Shown: positions 24,802-36,999, counted from the first letter of the stretch. The stretch: DNA of 64,000 bases from Trichoplusia ni (GCF_003590095.1 NC_039482.1:5783657-5847656), one strand, 5' to 3'. Notes: a model not told the origin generated them from the sequence alone. Numbers and translations are program-made.

Positions 24802-25802
24802 CTTGATCAGGCATTACATCTCACCGGCGTGCTTTCAGTTTCATTGTATCTAGATATATCCTAAAAATAAATTAAGGTATCTAACTATCTCTTAACCAAA
24901 TTCCATTCAAATCCGTTCAACAGTTTTGCGTAAAAAAGTAACAAACATTCACCCATTTAACAAACGTTTGAGTAAATGTGCGCTATAAAGGTTTAATACA
25001 AGTATTGTGCTAAAAGCCGAGTAACTCAGGTTATAACTTAGAGAAGAAAAAAACAAAACGCCATAATAGTCCTTAAGAATGGGAATTCAATAGAGGCAGC
25101 ATTGTAGCTAACTTATTGGAAGCCTTAATAAAGGTTGAGAACGGCTTAACACAAACAAAAGTCAAGAAAGTAGTGCCCTTCAACTTTGCAAGTTTAACTT
25201 GTAAGTTCACGGTACAAAAACAAGCGAATAACAACCTTAGGTCGTAAGTCTACAGTTGAAATTCCAATGGCAGTGTCGACTTTGCTTCTGCAATATTTTC
25301 TGCGGGCATTCGGTTGTCAATATTTAAATGAATTATGGCTGAGTTATAAGTTATCACGGAAAAACCACAACAGTGATGCATGCAGTGTGTGTCGTTGATG
25401 TTTTTTATCCGAAATGAGAAAGGAAGTGTTTGTTTATGTTATTTATATTGAATTTTAAATTCTGGCTTTGTTTATTTATTTCCGATATTATTGATTATTA
25501 CGGAAATATGTTATGTGTGAGAGAATATTCTTGTTTTTCTGAAGTAGGTGAGATTTTACAGTATGTATGTAAATATGAGAAATCTAGTCTGATTAGCATA
25601 AGTATGCAAGAGTGGATGAAAAATCGCAAGTCAATTCGGAATGTCATACCCTGATATAGTGATGTTAATACAGTAGCAACAATGAATGCTATGTATAATT
25701 TTTACAACCCCTTACTCTGCGCTAAGGTTCATATAATTTCTTGTTTAAATATCAGTTCAAAAAGCATCAATTAAATGCAAAAGCTGGGATTAGATACAGG
25801 AG

Positions 25803-25870
25803 GCTAACGACCGGGTCTTGTTGTGCTACTTGGACCGAGCCTATGCCCAGTTGTGGACCCCGATAGGATA
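25803..25870 (+). mobile_element. LINE 3' remnant
   Basis: GACCGAGCCTATGCCCAGTTG resembles the recurrent 'GCGAGCCTATGCCCAGCAG' end of lepidopteran LINEs, with a stop shortly after (GATAGGATAA). Confidence 0.42.
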
Positions 25871-26317
25871 AACACACAAAAATGCACGTAATGTTATTTG
25901 ACCTTTTCCTTTCTGATACCCCATTCTAAAATCAACCAAAAGCTGATCCTTATAGCAGCCACAAAACACACCATTAACAAATAACTAAACTACAAATCTA
26001 AAACATTACTAAAAATATCTTCAAACCAACAGTTACACATTAAACATCGATACCACAATTAACGCTTGAGTTTGCTCCGATACTCAAGCAAACTCAATTA
26101 CAACATGTTTCGCAAAGATTCTCAAAGATGCAACACTTTTAATTCGCTACTAATATTCGAACCGGTCTAGATAAGTCTAAAATCCACACGAGAATCTCAC
26201 TGGTCTTAATAAGATCACACATGGCCTTTTACAACCGAATAAGGTTCAATAAGGCTGTAATTTGCGATGAGTATGTTACGTAAACCCCTGTACCATGCTC
26301 GTCAAGAAAAACTACTG

Positions 26318-26378
26318 TCGTTGTGGAAGCGAGAGGCCGCTATACAGAATATAGAGCGCTGTCTCGCTCGCACAACGA
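26318..26378. repeat. Palindrome family P, inner stem
   Basis: TCGTTGTGGAAGCGAGAGG...TATA pairs with TATAGAGCGCTGTCTCGC...CACAACGA. The inner stem is the best conserved of all copies. CCCCTGTACCATGC upstream may be the left outer arm. Confidence 0.6.
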
Positions 26379-27739
26379 ATACAGCTCTTTAACAAGATCT
26401 CATAGTAAGTGGACCACAAGAACTCGTATTAATCTAGGTCACTCACTATAAACCATCGATTGATTTAAAAGCCACAATGTTGGGACGTTTTTTTTTTTCA
26501 AATTAATCGAACACAGATGCAATTATCAACGGAAAATGTCAAGATGAACGTGTGTTTCGAAAAACATGTACGCCTTGTAAATGTGTATTGTTTCTGATGA
26601 GTAAGCTCTTGTGTGAGATTTTAAGGCTGTGGCTGTATACATCCTTGGGTTTTTACTTTCGCTTTAGTTCCTTAATTAAGTGTAAAAACTATCTTTGTTG
26701 TAACTTCTTAAGTGAGTAAAATTTGTCTCCAATAAACAACCATCTTGAAGTCTTATTATCTCTATTGAAGATTACAAAGGTTAAGTATCGTTTTATGTCA
26801 TTCTATCGATAATGTCGATCGTACTCGATTTGAAACCTCATCGATTGACAGTCTTGATCAGTTTGGATCAAGACACTATCCCAACTAATACCTAAGATCG
26901 AACTCCATAAAAACTAACTAATTAATCTAAATTCAGACATAAATACAGGCAATTTATTAATACCGAACAAATTACTGTCTAAGTCAAGAAAATTAATATA
27001 GCTGCTTCCGATCAATGCAACATCGTCGGCAATAATAACAGGAATTAAGCTACAGCAATTATTAAACGGAAAACGATAATCGATTTAATAATTGAGTAAA
27101 TTTTATCGATTGTCGAGATATTTAAAAGGGTAGAAAATAGAGAAAATTCGTTTAAGCATGAAGATAATGATTAGTTGAGATTTAATTATAATGTTGGCGG
27201 TGTTAAGTTAGTGGGAAATTGAATAACATTAGATATTTTTAAATTATAAGTATTTTACTAGCTTTCGCCCATGACTCAGTGACTCGGGAAAATTTCAGCT
27301 ATTGTCTTTCCATAAGTTAACTTCTTAAAAAATAGTATGAAAATCAAATAAAAGCACCAAAAAGAATTTCGTCGTTTTAGCAAATGGATGGGTTCTTAAT
27401 AGCCACATCGCTACTTGTCTATAGTGAAAACGCAGCCTTAGGCAGATATCTACGAAGACAAACAACCTTTTTATAAGAAAAAAACTTTGGACTGCGATCA
27501 AAATGCTTAGGTAGGAACATGAGATAATTCATCAAGGAAATATTGCAGCAAAATCATACTATACACAAGTATTTTTGCCTCTCCGCAACGTCATTCGAAA
27601 AATTTGGAAATCCCAGCTTGGTATCGAAGTTATAAATCACTGATAATTTATATCTAATTGGCCGTAAAATGGAGTTCTGTGGTCATATAAAAAACAGCCC
27701 TTATTATGTACCTTTCAGTTTATGTATATTATTGTGAAT

Positions 27740-27832
27740 TGTGCAAAGGCATAACCATTTGTGCGCACAACAATTGCTTGCTCTGAGTCTGGGTGTTTTG
27801 TGCGACTTGAATGTTTCTTAAACAAGGATGAA
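27740..27832 (+). mobile_element. tRNA-derived SINE, family 1, body fragment
   Basis: Body words GCGCACAACAATTGCTTG, CTCTGAGTCTGGGTG, TGCGACTTGAATGTTTC and ACAAGGAT follow in family order. There is no Pol III head. Confidence 0.6.
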
Positions 27833-27958
27833 AAAATAGTACAAAAATATGCTTCGAGATTATCCTAGCTCTACAAAACATTCCTATGCCATCATACATT
27901 ATCAGTAGTTACAATTGACTACGAATTTCCCTGATGGCAAGCCAAATAGCCCGACCTA

Positions 27959-28053
27959 TGCGGAATCGGTTAACTATTCGACGCACGTTGGCAGTAGCAC
28001 CGATCAATCTAAACCACTGTCAGACAAATGCCAACGAATTGCTATTCCGCACA
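27959..28053. repeat. Imperfect palindrome, possible mobile-element fragment
   Basis: TGCGGAATCGG...CGTTGGCA (27959-27993) and TGCCAACGAATTGCTATTCC (28029 on) are inverse matches with an indel. The surrounding GC-richer segment holds an open plus frame of about 66 codons without ATG, which I take as non-coding. Confidence 0.4.
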
Positions 28054-28939
28054 GATGGACATCTTATTCGGAGACATTTATAAACTGTTGAGCTGTTTAT
28101 TGCTAACCTTTGCATGTATAAACTTATGGAGATATCTATTTGTGAGTATTTAGTTTCTCACTTCTTTTCCATAGGAACGACATGTTGGAATGACGCACTT
28201 AGAGCAAAGCAAAGCATGAAAACCTTTTAGATATTCATTTTCATGTTTTTTGTTTTTTGTTTTTTTTTTGCGTTGGAAAATACTGGCCCCTCTGCAGATC
28301 CTAGACTTGCATCCAGTAAAAGGACTTTATAGACTCTTTAATTCTAATATGGTTTCTTTAATTCTTTTCACTACATACCTTAGATGGTTAACACAACAGA
28401 GCTAAACAGTTAAGCTCTGTAGACTTAGAAAAGAGATCTTGGCTTGAGTTATACAAAACTTCGTTTATAGTCAGATGATACCTACCTCAAAACTAGACCT
28501 ATCGTAGCAAATAAACCCAAACTTAAAAGTGCTGGAGACAAACAATATTACGTCAAATCAACATATCGATCTGAATGTATTTTTACGCCTGACGACCTTC
28601 AAAAACAGAAATCAGATTTCTCAAACTCGTTACAGCTATTTGGGTACATTGTATAATATGTAGAAATTATATATTTCTCATAGTCTATGACAAGCATTGA
28701 GGTTTAATAGCAACAATATGAACAATGAAAGTTGACGTTTCCTTTGAAAATTGAGTGAGAGACACTATACGGTAAGGTGTCACGTGTGAGAGAGATAGCT
28801 AACTCCAGAGGGGTCAAGTTATATTAGTTGTTGTAGGCGCCCAGTTAGCAATAATCATTCGGTGACACATAACAACCGGTTACTTATGAAATCGATGGCA
28901 AGGCGTGGTCGTTGACGAAACACAATTTATGCCGACCTA

Positions 28940-29062
28940 AGGCCTACCATACCCTCTTAACGTGGGGCTATTGATGTTGTGGAAAAGAGATGGCGCTCTA
29001 CGACGAGTAGAGCACTATCTCGCTCTGACAGCAAGTCTTTTTAGCTTTATGGTGGTAGAGCT
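28940..29062. repeat. Palindrome family P copy
   Basis: Inner stem TGTTGTGGAAAAGAGATGG / CACTATCTCGCTCTGACAGC at 28975-29001 and 29006-29032, with G-U type mismatches. Outer arms GGCCTACCATACC and ATGGTGGTAGAGC. Confidence 0.56.
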
Positions 29063-30213
29063 CTTGCATTCAGACATTGTTCGTTGTTTATAACTTACTT
29101 ATAACGAGTTTGTAAGCTTTTCTTAAGATTATCTATCCACAATGTATTTTTGAGTGTTCTGAACAATAAACAACACGTTTTTGACGACATTTTTTACAAA
29201 AACTACCTCTATTACAAAGACTTAAGGTTGATTTTTAAAGTGTTTTGTGATCAGGTGCGGTCAACTGTTAACGATAATTGTTTAAGCAAAGGTGAAGAAA
29301 ATAATGATCTAAACACACGTAATGTAATCCATAAAGTTGTTGGTTTTGTAAAGTCAATGATACTTTAACAGAAAGACGATCTATCAAAATGGTTGCGCAA
29401 ATAGATATTTTCCATCATTAATATTTCTAAATTGACATCGGTTTGCAGTGTGATAGCGGTTTACATTAGCATCAAAAGCAGTCAGTCTTAAAACAATGAT
29501 TTTTAGATTATTTTGCAACAAATGCACAATATATCTCGTACAGATCATATCAATTTCTCAATAGAATGCTACATAACGGTAAATATTATAAAAATAATGG
29601 TGAAATGTCTTTTCAAAGTATTATCATAATTAATGAATTAGCGTTTTCGAAATCGATTTAATCGCATTATAACGGTACAACACTAATACTCCATTCAAAA
29701 GCTTCATTAATAGAGATTCGTAACTCAAGGTTCTCGACCGTAGTGCTGTCCACACAATATGTTAATGTAACAATAATGTTGGCAATAACGTGTAAAGTTT
29801 TTTCAACTCGTCAGTGACGATAGTTAACGACATTCGCTAAAGTCAAAGGCCATCGGAAAGTATCGTCGTAATAAAATCAAGCCACCTATTACAAGAACTT
29901 TGTGGTTTGTGGCCATTTGAATTACAACAAACGATTTATTATTTACAGAAAATTATTTAAGTACCTAAATTTGTTTAATTTTGGTCTAAGTAAGGACTGA
30001 ACCGCAATCGCTTTGCAAAACATCTCGCAAACTAACGTTTAATACTGCAGATCGAGTGAAAGTAATGCGGTAACTGTATGAATTATGTATGTACGTGCGA
30101 GCTACTGGAATGCCGTATAACTTCCGAAAAAAAAACCGTATTACGCGAACAACGGCACGGCAATCGATAAGTCACGTGTTTCTACAATATCGGCAAGATG
30201 GCGAACGGTCATG

Positions 30214-30225
30214 TGACAGCTGTCA
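30214..30225. promoter_or_regulatory. TGACAGCTGTCA palindrome (TGIF/Meis dimer-type site)
   Basis: Exact 12-bp palindrome. TGACAGCTGTCA is the dimeric site known for TGIF/Meis-class TALE homeodomain proteins (achi/vis, hth in flies). It lies about 1 kb inside the intron that follows the coding exon. A CACGTG E-box is 40 bp upstream. Confidence 0.4.
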
Positions 30226-31228
30226 ATGTTGCCGCGCTTTTACACTTACGTTTATTGCTGCTGTTTTTAATAAATTTTACTTTGAATTTAAATTGCTTTA
30301 ATGTCACGGACACAGCACGTGGTATTAGCAACATTGCAGGGAGCCATAAGCGCTTCCTGGCACATTAAAATTTGAATTTTGCAAATGCTCATTAAAAATA
30401 TTATGTAGTAAAATGTAGATAATATCTACAAAATAAGCATTTAATTAACACATACTCGTATTGAAAATGTGACTGATCAAATAAAATAACGTTTTAATTA
30501 GATTTATTAAGATCTAAGTTGTACATGTTTGGCGTTGAGACATGTTTTGATCTCATCAGACGACTAATATTTTTACAAGATATTTGAATGTATAATGAGG
30601 TACACAGTGAAAGAAATCCGGTTTCGTCAAAATTTCGCACAAGATGAACTGTATATCATACCTGAGTACTGAGAATGTCAACCGCCGATTTCTTAACGAC
30701 TTTACGAGTTTTCATAATATTATTATTGTCTTATTTCTGTGGATAATAGCTATTTATTTCAACACGTGTATATTTAAGAACGATCCATCGTTAAAGGTAC
30801 GTATGGTCATTACGTAGCCACCAAGCGAATTGATGTTCACATAGTTGTTTAAAAGATGTTTTTATTTCGAAAACTGACATTTAAGTGACATAAATCTTGT
30901 TGTAAACTATTAATCGTGAATAAATTGATAAAAGTCAGCTGTCATGGTTTAAATTACGTATTGCGTGTATGAAGTATAAGTTACCTACTATAATTAAATA
31001 GAGATGTAACTTCTTCAGCTTGTGCTTAATATCCTTTGCAAGCAAACGCTTTTTACTTGTTTCTTCTCTAAAAAAAGAAAAAACTCTGCTCGCAAAAGAG
31101 CAGCAAATTATCGACCAGGTCGTTTAAACAAGGTGTGTCGTCTACCTCGTTCATTGCCAAATCTTTACCTAACCATGGGAAAATTACTAGCCTGTACCAT
31201 TATTCCTAAGTATTGGGAAGAATCTTAC

Positions 31229-31318
31229 CTTAGTGTTAAGCGTGTGAGTGGAGAAGAATGAGCAGAGAAGAACGAATGCGGACAGCCAGTGGGCCGACAG
31301 CTGCGGCGTCGACTCCAT
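31229..31318 (-). CDS. First coding exon, signal-peptide-like N terminus (partial gene)
   Basis: Read on the minus strand, ATG (31318-31316) opens 30 codons that run to a strong donor, AAG|GTAAGATT, with GT at 31228-31227. The intron phase is 0. The peptide starts MESTPQLSAHWL and has a hydrophobic core (LSAFVLLCSFF, about residues 12-22), followed by a polar STHTLNTK end. This is the layout of a secretory signal peptide. The patch is GC-rich and CpG-rich compared with its surroundings, as expected for a real exon. The ATG context is good (TTCAGCATGG). I do not recognise the gene. A lone signal-peptide exon followed by a huge intron is common in insect cell-surface and adhesion genes, but that is inference. 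The next exon may be the 33-nt microexon at 14572-14604, which keeps phase 0. Confidence 0.72.
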
Positions 31319-31327
31319 GCTGAATCT
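31319..31327 (-). other. 5'UTR segment and splice acceptor of the coding exon
   Basis: Upstream of the ATG, read on the minus strand, is TATCTTTGTTTACAG followed by ATTCAGC and the start codon. The AG lies at 31327-31326, and 31325-31319 is then 7 bases of 5'UTR. The pyrimidine-rich run and ACAG make a good acceptor. The start codon therefore lies on an internal exon and at least one noncoding exon must lie to the right, at higher coordinates. Confidence 0.65.
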
Positions 31328-31991
31328 GTAAACAAAGATATTTGACATTAAATATTAGTGGTTGTGGAAAAGAAACGACTGGGTATAAAAAATAAAAAAA
31401 TATTCAGTCCTGAGTATTTTTTTCTGAAAAACTAATATTGACAATTAAGATAAACTGCTTTTAAAGTTTAGTAGGAGGGGCTTATGACGTACCAATATAG
31501 TAAAATGTATACGTTATCGTGTTAGTTTTATTCACAACTTGACCAATTTTTGTTTGGGGGACAAATTAAAAAATATAACATCGACGTAGGAACACTAAAA
31601 AAATAAATTTTCGTCATAGCCATTGCATTACAGTTAAGTTATCAAATATTTATTATGTTTAGCACAGTACCTACACACTTATATCAATATTGATATTATT
31701 TTAAAAGCCTTTTCTATTTATCTCTAAGTAAAAGTATTATAATCAGGATTGGCTAAAATCATTAAACAATAATATGTTGTAAGCTGGGTAACTTAACCCC
31801 TTATTAATTCTCGGTGCGGGCTAAAGCTTAGATCACATGATAGCCAGTATCTTGTAATCGCATTCTGCTGCAAATTACACCATGTAGTGTGTCCTTATCT
31901 CAACATATGTGTTTAATCATGAATTAATTGTTTCGTGTTTACTATATGATTATAAATAATAATAATATTATTGATGCGAAAGTTAGTTTGC

Positions 31992-32118
31992 TTTGCCTCT
32001 TGGTTTAGTGGTTTATAGCCTTGACTGCTATGCCAGAGGATATGAATTCATTTCCCACCCAGGAAAAATGATTGTGAGATGAGCACTATCATTTTTGTTT
32101 GGATGTAATGTATCTCTA
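31992..32118 (+). mobile_element. tRNA-derived SINE, family 3, old truncated copy
   Basis: TTGGTTTAGTGGTTTATAGCC, TTGACTGCTATGCCAGAGG, TTCATTTCCCACCCAGG and GAGATGAGCACTATCATTTT align in order with the copy at 51.2 kb with many substitutions. The last half of the element is absent. Confidence 0.7.
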
Positions 32119-32159
32119 ATACCTAGGTATTAAAGTACTAAAGTACAAAATTCTCGTTT

Positions 32160-32235
32160 CACAGTGTACCTAATGAACTCCGAAACGGCTTGACCGATTC
32201 TCATGAAATTTTGTGTGCATTATTTTCGTACCCTT
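32160..32235. repeat. Fragment related to Helitron family A interior
   Basis: CCGAAACGGCTTGACCGATTC and CATGAAATTTTGTGTGCAT are words seen inside lepidopteran elements of the family at 9.7 kb, here in the opposite orientation. The ends are lost. Confidence 0.4.
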
Positions 32236-33585
32236 TTAGTTCATAAGACATGATAACGTTTGCACAGCAAGGTTCTGTTGTTGTCTAACACTCGTGCGAT
32301 ACATGATCTATTAAAATACTACAAAGAATTTCATACACTTTAAAGATTAGATCAAGATGTATGGAAACATGAACTCCCCTTGAGGCGTTATCTCGTTGTT
32401 ACGTGTTTGTATGACTGTGACTCATTGTTTTGGTTTTAATACTTTCGGAGATCGCTATCATTAAATGCGTTTTGTTGAGCCGCGCCTGTAAGTCTGGATG
32501 CCGACTTTGAAACGTGCCTTTTGAAATCTGTTTTAACAGTATTTATTTATACTTAACTGTAGTTTGGTAAGACAACAGTCGAAAATTTTAATGCATTTTT
32601 GAAATGGGATTTTCTATTTTGTTTCAGGAATGTTTATTAATACTCGAATTTAGGCGTGTTAATGATAGAAACTATTAAATTAAAATTTTTGGATTCTTGT
32701 TGTGCCAACTCAAGTCTGTAAAAGCAATGGTCGGTCCATTTTCTAGTCATATAAAGTAGTCAAAGTCATGGTCAAGGTATCGCTGAGATCAGTTCACAAA
32801 AAAAACCCTTATAAGAAGAACCCTTCTCAAATCCCGATATAAACACTCACAGGCTGGAACATAGCCGAAAAAAAATCGATCGACATGCCTCTCATTAGTG
32901 TCCAACCCCAACCGAAATCCGACCTCTTTTGTCCAAAACTTTTTCCAAAAAATATCAACATAAACAAATCCAGCGAAACCTACGTAAGTACAGTTTCCCG
33001 AAGGTACGTAAAGTATGATCAGATTGACATATCAAGCGACACACCGACATGGACGGAAGTGAGCGGCGATCGGACAGATTGCGACGACCTTAACAACATC
33101 AGATAGCTTTCAATGTGTTCACAATTATTACGTGATAACAGTTTCTTGGTGGAAAAAGGGCGTATTTTTTTATACTGGGTATGTAGAGTGAGAATCTATT
33201 CAGGTCATCACAAATATTATATGTTTTGTTTTAAAAAGGTAACTTAGATATAGCGAATTAAATATAGGGAATAGGCCCATAGCGTCTCTAGCTGATATTA
33301 AAGATACCAATACAAAATGACTAGGTATGAGTGACTTAAATATGTCCGAGTTTTGCCAAAACACGTAAATATAATTGGAACTAAACCAACTGTTGATATT
33401 TACTCAGTAAAAATGGAAAAAACAATTGCTTCATTATCATAAAACGAAAAAGCATAGATTGAAAAAATCCCTTTAACACCAGCAGAACGATAAACAAACA
33501 AAAAAAGGTAGTCAGAGGTCGACGTCCTGGCTCTTAAGGACAATGTCTTTTCTCAGAAACGGACGCCGCGAAATATTAATAAAGG

Positions 33586-33730
33586 CCAGGGGGTCTACTA
33601 CCACATCTTAAAACAAGACTACTTCAGCTGCGGAAAAGAGATAGCGCGCTACATGCCGTATAGCTCCGTCTCGCTTCAACAACTGCACACATTTTTCTTG
33701 AAGAAATAGTGGTAGGGGTCGTGTTCTGGG
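33586..33730. repeat. Palindrome family P, most complete copy
   Basis: Outer arms CCAGGGGGTCTACTACCAC (33586-33604) and GTGGTAGGGGTCGTGTTCTGG (33709-33729) enclose the inner stem CAGCTGCGGAAAAGAGATAG / TCTCGCTTCAACAACTG (33625-33652 with 33658-33685). Same plan as five other copies in the window. Confidence 0.6.
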
Positions 33731-33978
33731 CCCCGATTCTGCTATTTGCAATGGCCGAAGAATGAATGGCAATTGAATTAAATTTAAAATTATTCCCATA
33801 CTCTCAACCATTTTGCCAATATAATAATTGGAAATTAATTATATTGACCTAGATAGAGAGTACCGTCCCGTACTGAATTCCAATTATGTAGAAAAATGCT
33901 GAAGAGTATACGAAAATTGTCATTTTAAGCCAAATTTCATTCGTTCATCGGCCTTTGTAGATAGCAGAATTGGGGCCC
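33728..33978. mobile_element. TIR element (MITE-like), about 250 bp
   Basis: The left end GGGCCCCGATTCTGCTATTT (33728 on) and the reversed right end GGGCCCCAATTCTGCTATCT (from 33978) match over about 40 bases with few differences (ACAAAGGCCGATGAACGAATG against GCAATGGCCGAAGAATGAATG). The interior is AT-rich with no frame. No clear target duplication. It starts directly at the edge of a palindrome-family copy. Confidence 0.62.
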
Positions 33979-35781
33979 TGGACACGTTTCCGGATCGCTT
34001 TGGTGACCGGTCCGGCACAGGTGGTGCGTGAGGTTGACTTATAAGGATATTGTTAACTGTTATACTTGTATTTACTTTTTGTTTAACTGATAAAGTTATT
34101 TAATTTGTTTTTCAAGTAAGTAAGCATTACATCTTTGGAAAGCTTTTGTTTCTGGGTGGGATCTTGATAGGAAATTTGTCTAAACAACACAAAGTACTAC
34201 TTTAAATGATACTCCTATGTTCTTCTATGTATTGACCCCGATACTCAATAATACACTCCAAACTATTCTTTATAAAACTGTTGTCTATCTCATAAATTGC
34301 AATACAGTCCAAATTACTGTAAGAAAAACACTGATCAAAAAACGCTGTGTCAATAACTCACAACTGTTCATAAAACTCCATGTCATTATAATTCACTCAC
34401 ATCTCCCGATGGTAAAACGTACATCAAGACATTTAAAAATGTAACCCTACATTAAACACTTTTAAAATTACATCACAAGTGCCCTTTACCACCATAATAT
34501 ATTCCATTTAATCGCCATTACCCATTTCATAACTTGACGGACAAAAAGTTTAGTAAGAAGTAGGTACAGACAGCATCAGAAGTCGTCACAATCATTTTAA
34601 AAAACATTTGAAAAGCGTATTTACTCGATTTCAATTTGTGCTATCAGGTAACACAATAAGCTAAAGTGATAGAATAAAAAAAGTACTTCTGTGGCTGACT
34701 GTACATCATGACTGATATCGTAAATTAAATTACAATATGTCATTTATAATAATTATGAATCGTTGACATGAAAATGTCTGGCAGGTGACGCAAACGCAAA
34801 AGTTTAAGTATTAATAATATAATAACAGCTTGCAGCATCTTGAGATTTCGCACAGTGATATTATATGCCTACATAAATCTATTTATGAAAGTTGATTTCA
34901 TTTTTTGAAATTATGTGGAGTAGGAGCTAATGACGTCACTGGTCGATGACAATACTCACGCAAAACATAGGGGTTAGTTTAAAAGCGAGAGTGAACCCCA
35001 ATCCTAAACTTTAATTTGCTATATCTGATTTTTAGTTATTCCGAAATATCGTTCTACATTTTTTTTAATTTGAAAAAATAATATATCTCCATTTTGATAT
35101 TTTATTAATATACCTAGACAGAAAACTGACAACATTGCCAATTAACATCATTATGATCAATTTTCCACACTTGTACCAGTCAAATATTAGGATACTATAA
35201 AAAAGGAGCTAGTCTGTCAAGTGCACCTAATAAGCGTCGTCTCAGCGTCACTCACGTCATCTCGTCAAAACATTATCGTCATTTACTCGTCATTCATTTG
35301 TTTGAGACAACAACTCCAGCTGGCGAGTGCACTCAAGATGAATCTCTGTAATAACAAATATAATTACGACGCTCTTATAGGCACGGGTCAATTGCAATAA
35401 TATAAAAGGTACCTACTTCGTTACTTTATGTTATAAGCGGAAGTTTTGCCGGCCTTTATTCAAGAGGCTGCAAGTTGCAGCGAGTCGAGTGAGCTAGTGT
35501 TTATCAATGTTTAATCCTTCTCTGTTATTATTTCTATAATAACGGTACTCATGCGAATTTATCAGAATTGTCCGAATAGTTTCAGACCAAACCGCTTTCG
35601 AACCTTCATACAATTAGGTACTTAGAACCGTAAAGCCACGACAAGTTTGTAATTTGACAATACTGGCTAGCGTTTCAGACAAATTTTAAAGAAAAAACTA
35701 TTCTCAACTAAATAAATAAGAACAAATCTCAAAAAAAAAATCAATAAGCACCTATTCTTTTCAACAATACTCTACACTTAC

Positions 35782-35815
35782 CACAGCCGCTGACAAACCA
35801 GCTTAATCGTAAAAC
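35782..35815 (-). other. Isolated strong donor, possible leader exon end
   Basis: Minus strand GCGGCTGTG|GTAAGTG gives a well-formed 5' splice site after a locally GC-richer segment. No convincing acceptor or start is visible upstream on that strand. Listed only because it lies between the other candidate leader exons and the coding exon. Confidence 0.13.
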
Positions 35816-36180
35816 AGTATAGTTTTGACACAACCCACAGTTTTGCATGTCAAATAAAATGTTGTGTCAACGTGAGCCATTCCGTTTTATGTCTGCACAT
35901 TGTCTGAGAATTGCGAAAAGTATTTACGAGAGACCGTACAAACTACAAAATATATGTTGTATTTTGTAAAATGTTCGGTTTGCAAAATCGTTATATTTTT
36001 ACAAAAAAAATGTATGGGTTCTTAAGGAAAAGTAAAGCAAATAACATATTTACTACCCTTCGTTGAAAAACCAAGGATTTTTTTAAGATAGCCATACATG
36101 TTGCGGCCTTACATTATTATTCCTTAAAGTTTGTAAATATCGACGCAAAAAAAGCTGTTAAAAGTTTGACGTGTCAGTCT

Positions 36181-36541
36181 CATTCATCATTGGCCTAGCC
36201 TTTTTCCCAACTATGTTGGGGTTGGCTACCAGTCCAACCGGTTTCAGCTAAGTACCAGTGTTTTACAAGGAGCGACTGCCTATCTGACCTCCTTAACCCA
36301 GTTACCTGGGCAACACGATACCCCTTGGTTAGACTGGCCGTCAGACTTTTTCAAGCTTCTGACTACCTGTAACGACTGTCAAAGATGTAGGAATAACAGC
36401 CACAATTTAACGTGCCTTCCGAAACACGGAGGAACTCGTTATGACAAAGATGGTCACCCATCTACGGACCAACCGCGTCAAGCATAGCTTAACCTGTGAT
36501 CGAATCACTTATGCGGTTATAGCTTAGCAACGAGCTCCTCC
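36181..36541 (-). mobile_element. 5S rRNA-derived SINE (HaSE3-like), nearly full length
   Basis: On the minus strand the head (36541-36429) carries the 5S internal promoter: GGTTAAGCTATGCTTG (box A region) and GATGGGTGACCATC (box C). The body follows (CTTCCGTGTTTCGGAAGGC..., AACCAAGGGGTATCGTGTTG) and the element ends in AATGATGAATG. Flanks TTTGACGTGTCAGTCT (36165-36180) and TTTGACGTATCAGTCT (36542-36557) form a 16-bp target duplication with one mismatch. It resembles the published Helicoverpa HaSE3 class, from memory of that family; the exact match is unverified. Confidence 0.85.
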
Positions 36542-36999
36542 TTTGACGTATCAGTCTATCTTTCCAAATAATACGGGCGTAAAGATCTTTGGAAATTAAA
36601 GTCACTTATGTAGCCTTTATACGAGTTTGAATTTAAATTATTTTAAAAGTTTTTTTTTTAGTTTGACACCTAGCACGGAATGTAAATGATTATTTACATA
36701 CAAATTGTAAAATAATTAATAATATATTCATGGCTTTTTTTCTTCAAATTAGCATAAAATAATCAAAATTTTCGCACTGCTATTAGTGTTTTTACAATAG
36801 CTATGCAAATAACAGAATCTATGATCACGATCACGATCTTTGTTTAATACGACCTAAAAATAACTAGTTTTCGTTTAAAATAACGTTGGTTAACTGTCGA
36901 CACCAAGAAATGAGGAAACCACCTATAATTACATAATTATGTTTGTTTTGTTTTAATTAATTAACTAAACCGCCTTGACGTTGTTAAGAATCGAAATAA

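Noticed and set aside
27912..28095. Open plus frame with DGKPNSPTYAESVNY
   Set aside because: It overlaps an imperfect palindrome typical of a mobile-element fragment and has no start or splice signals.
32885..33106. 73-codon plus ORF with near-coding composition
   Set aside because: No domain, no signal, and no supporting splice or promoter structure. Kept only as a slightly GC-rich patch.
36429..36541. 5S rRNA gene
   Set aside because: Only the internal promoter region is kept, and it is fused to a SINE body with a target-site duplication.
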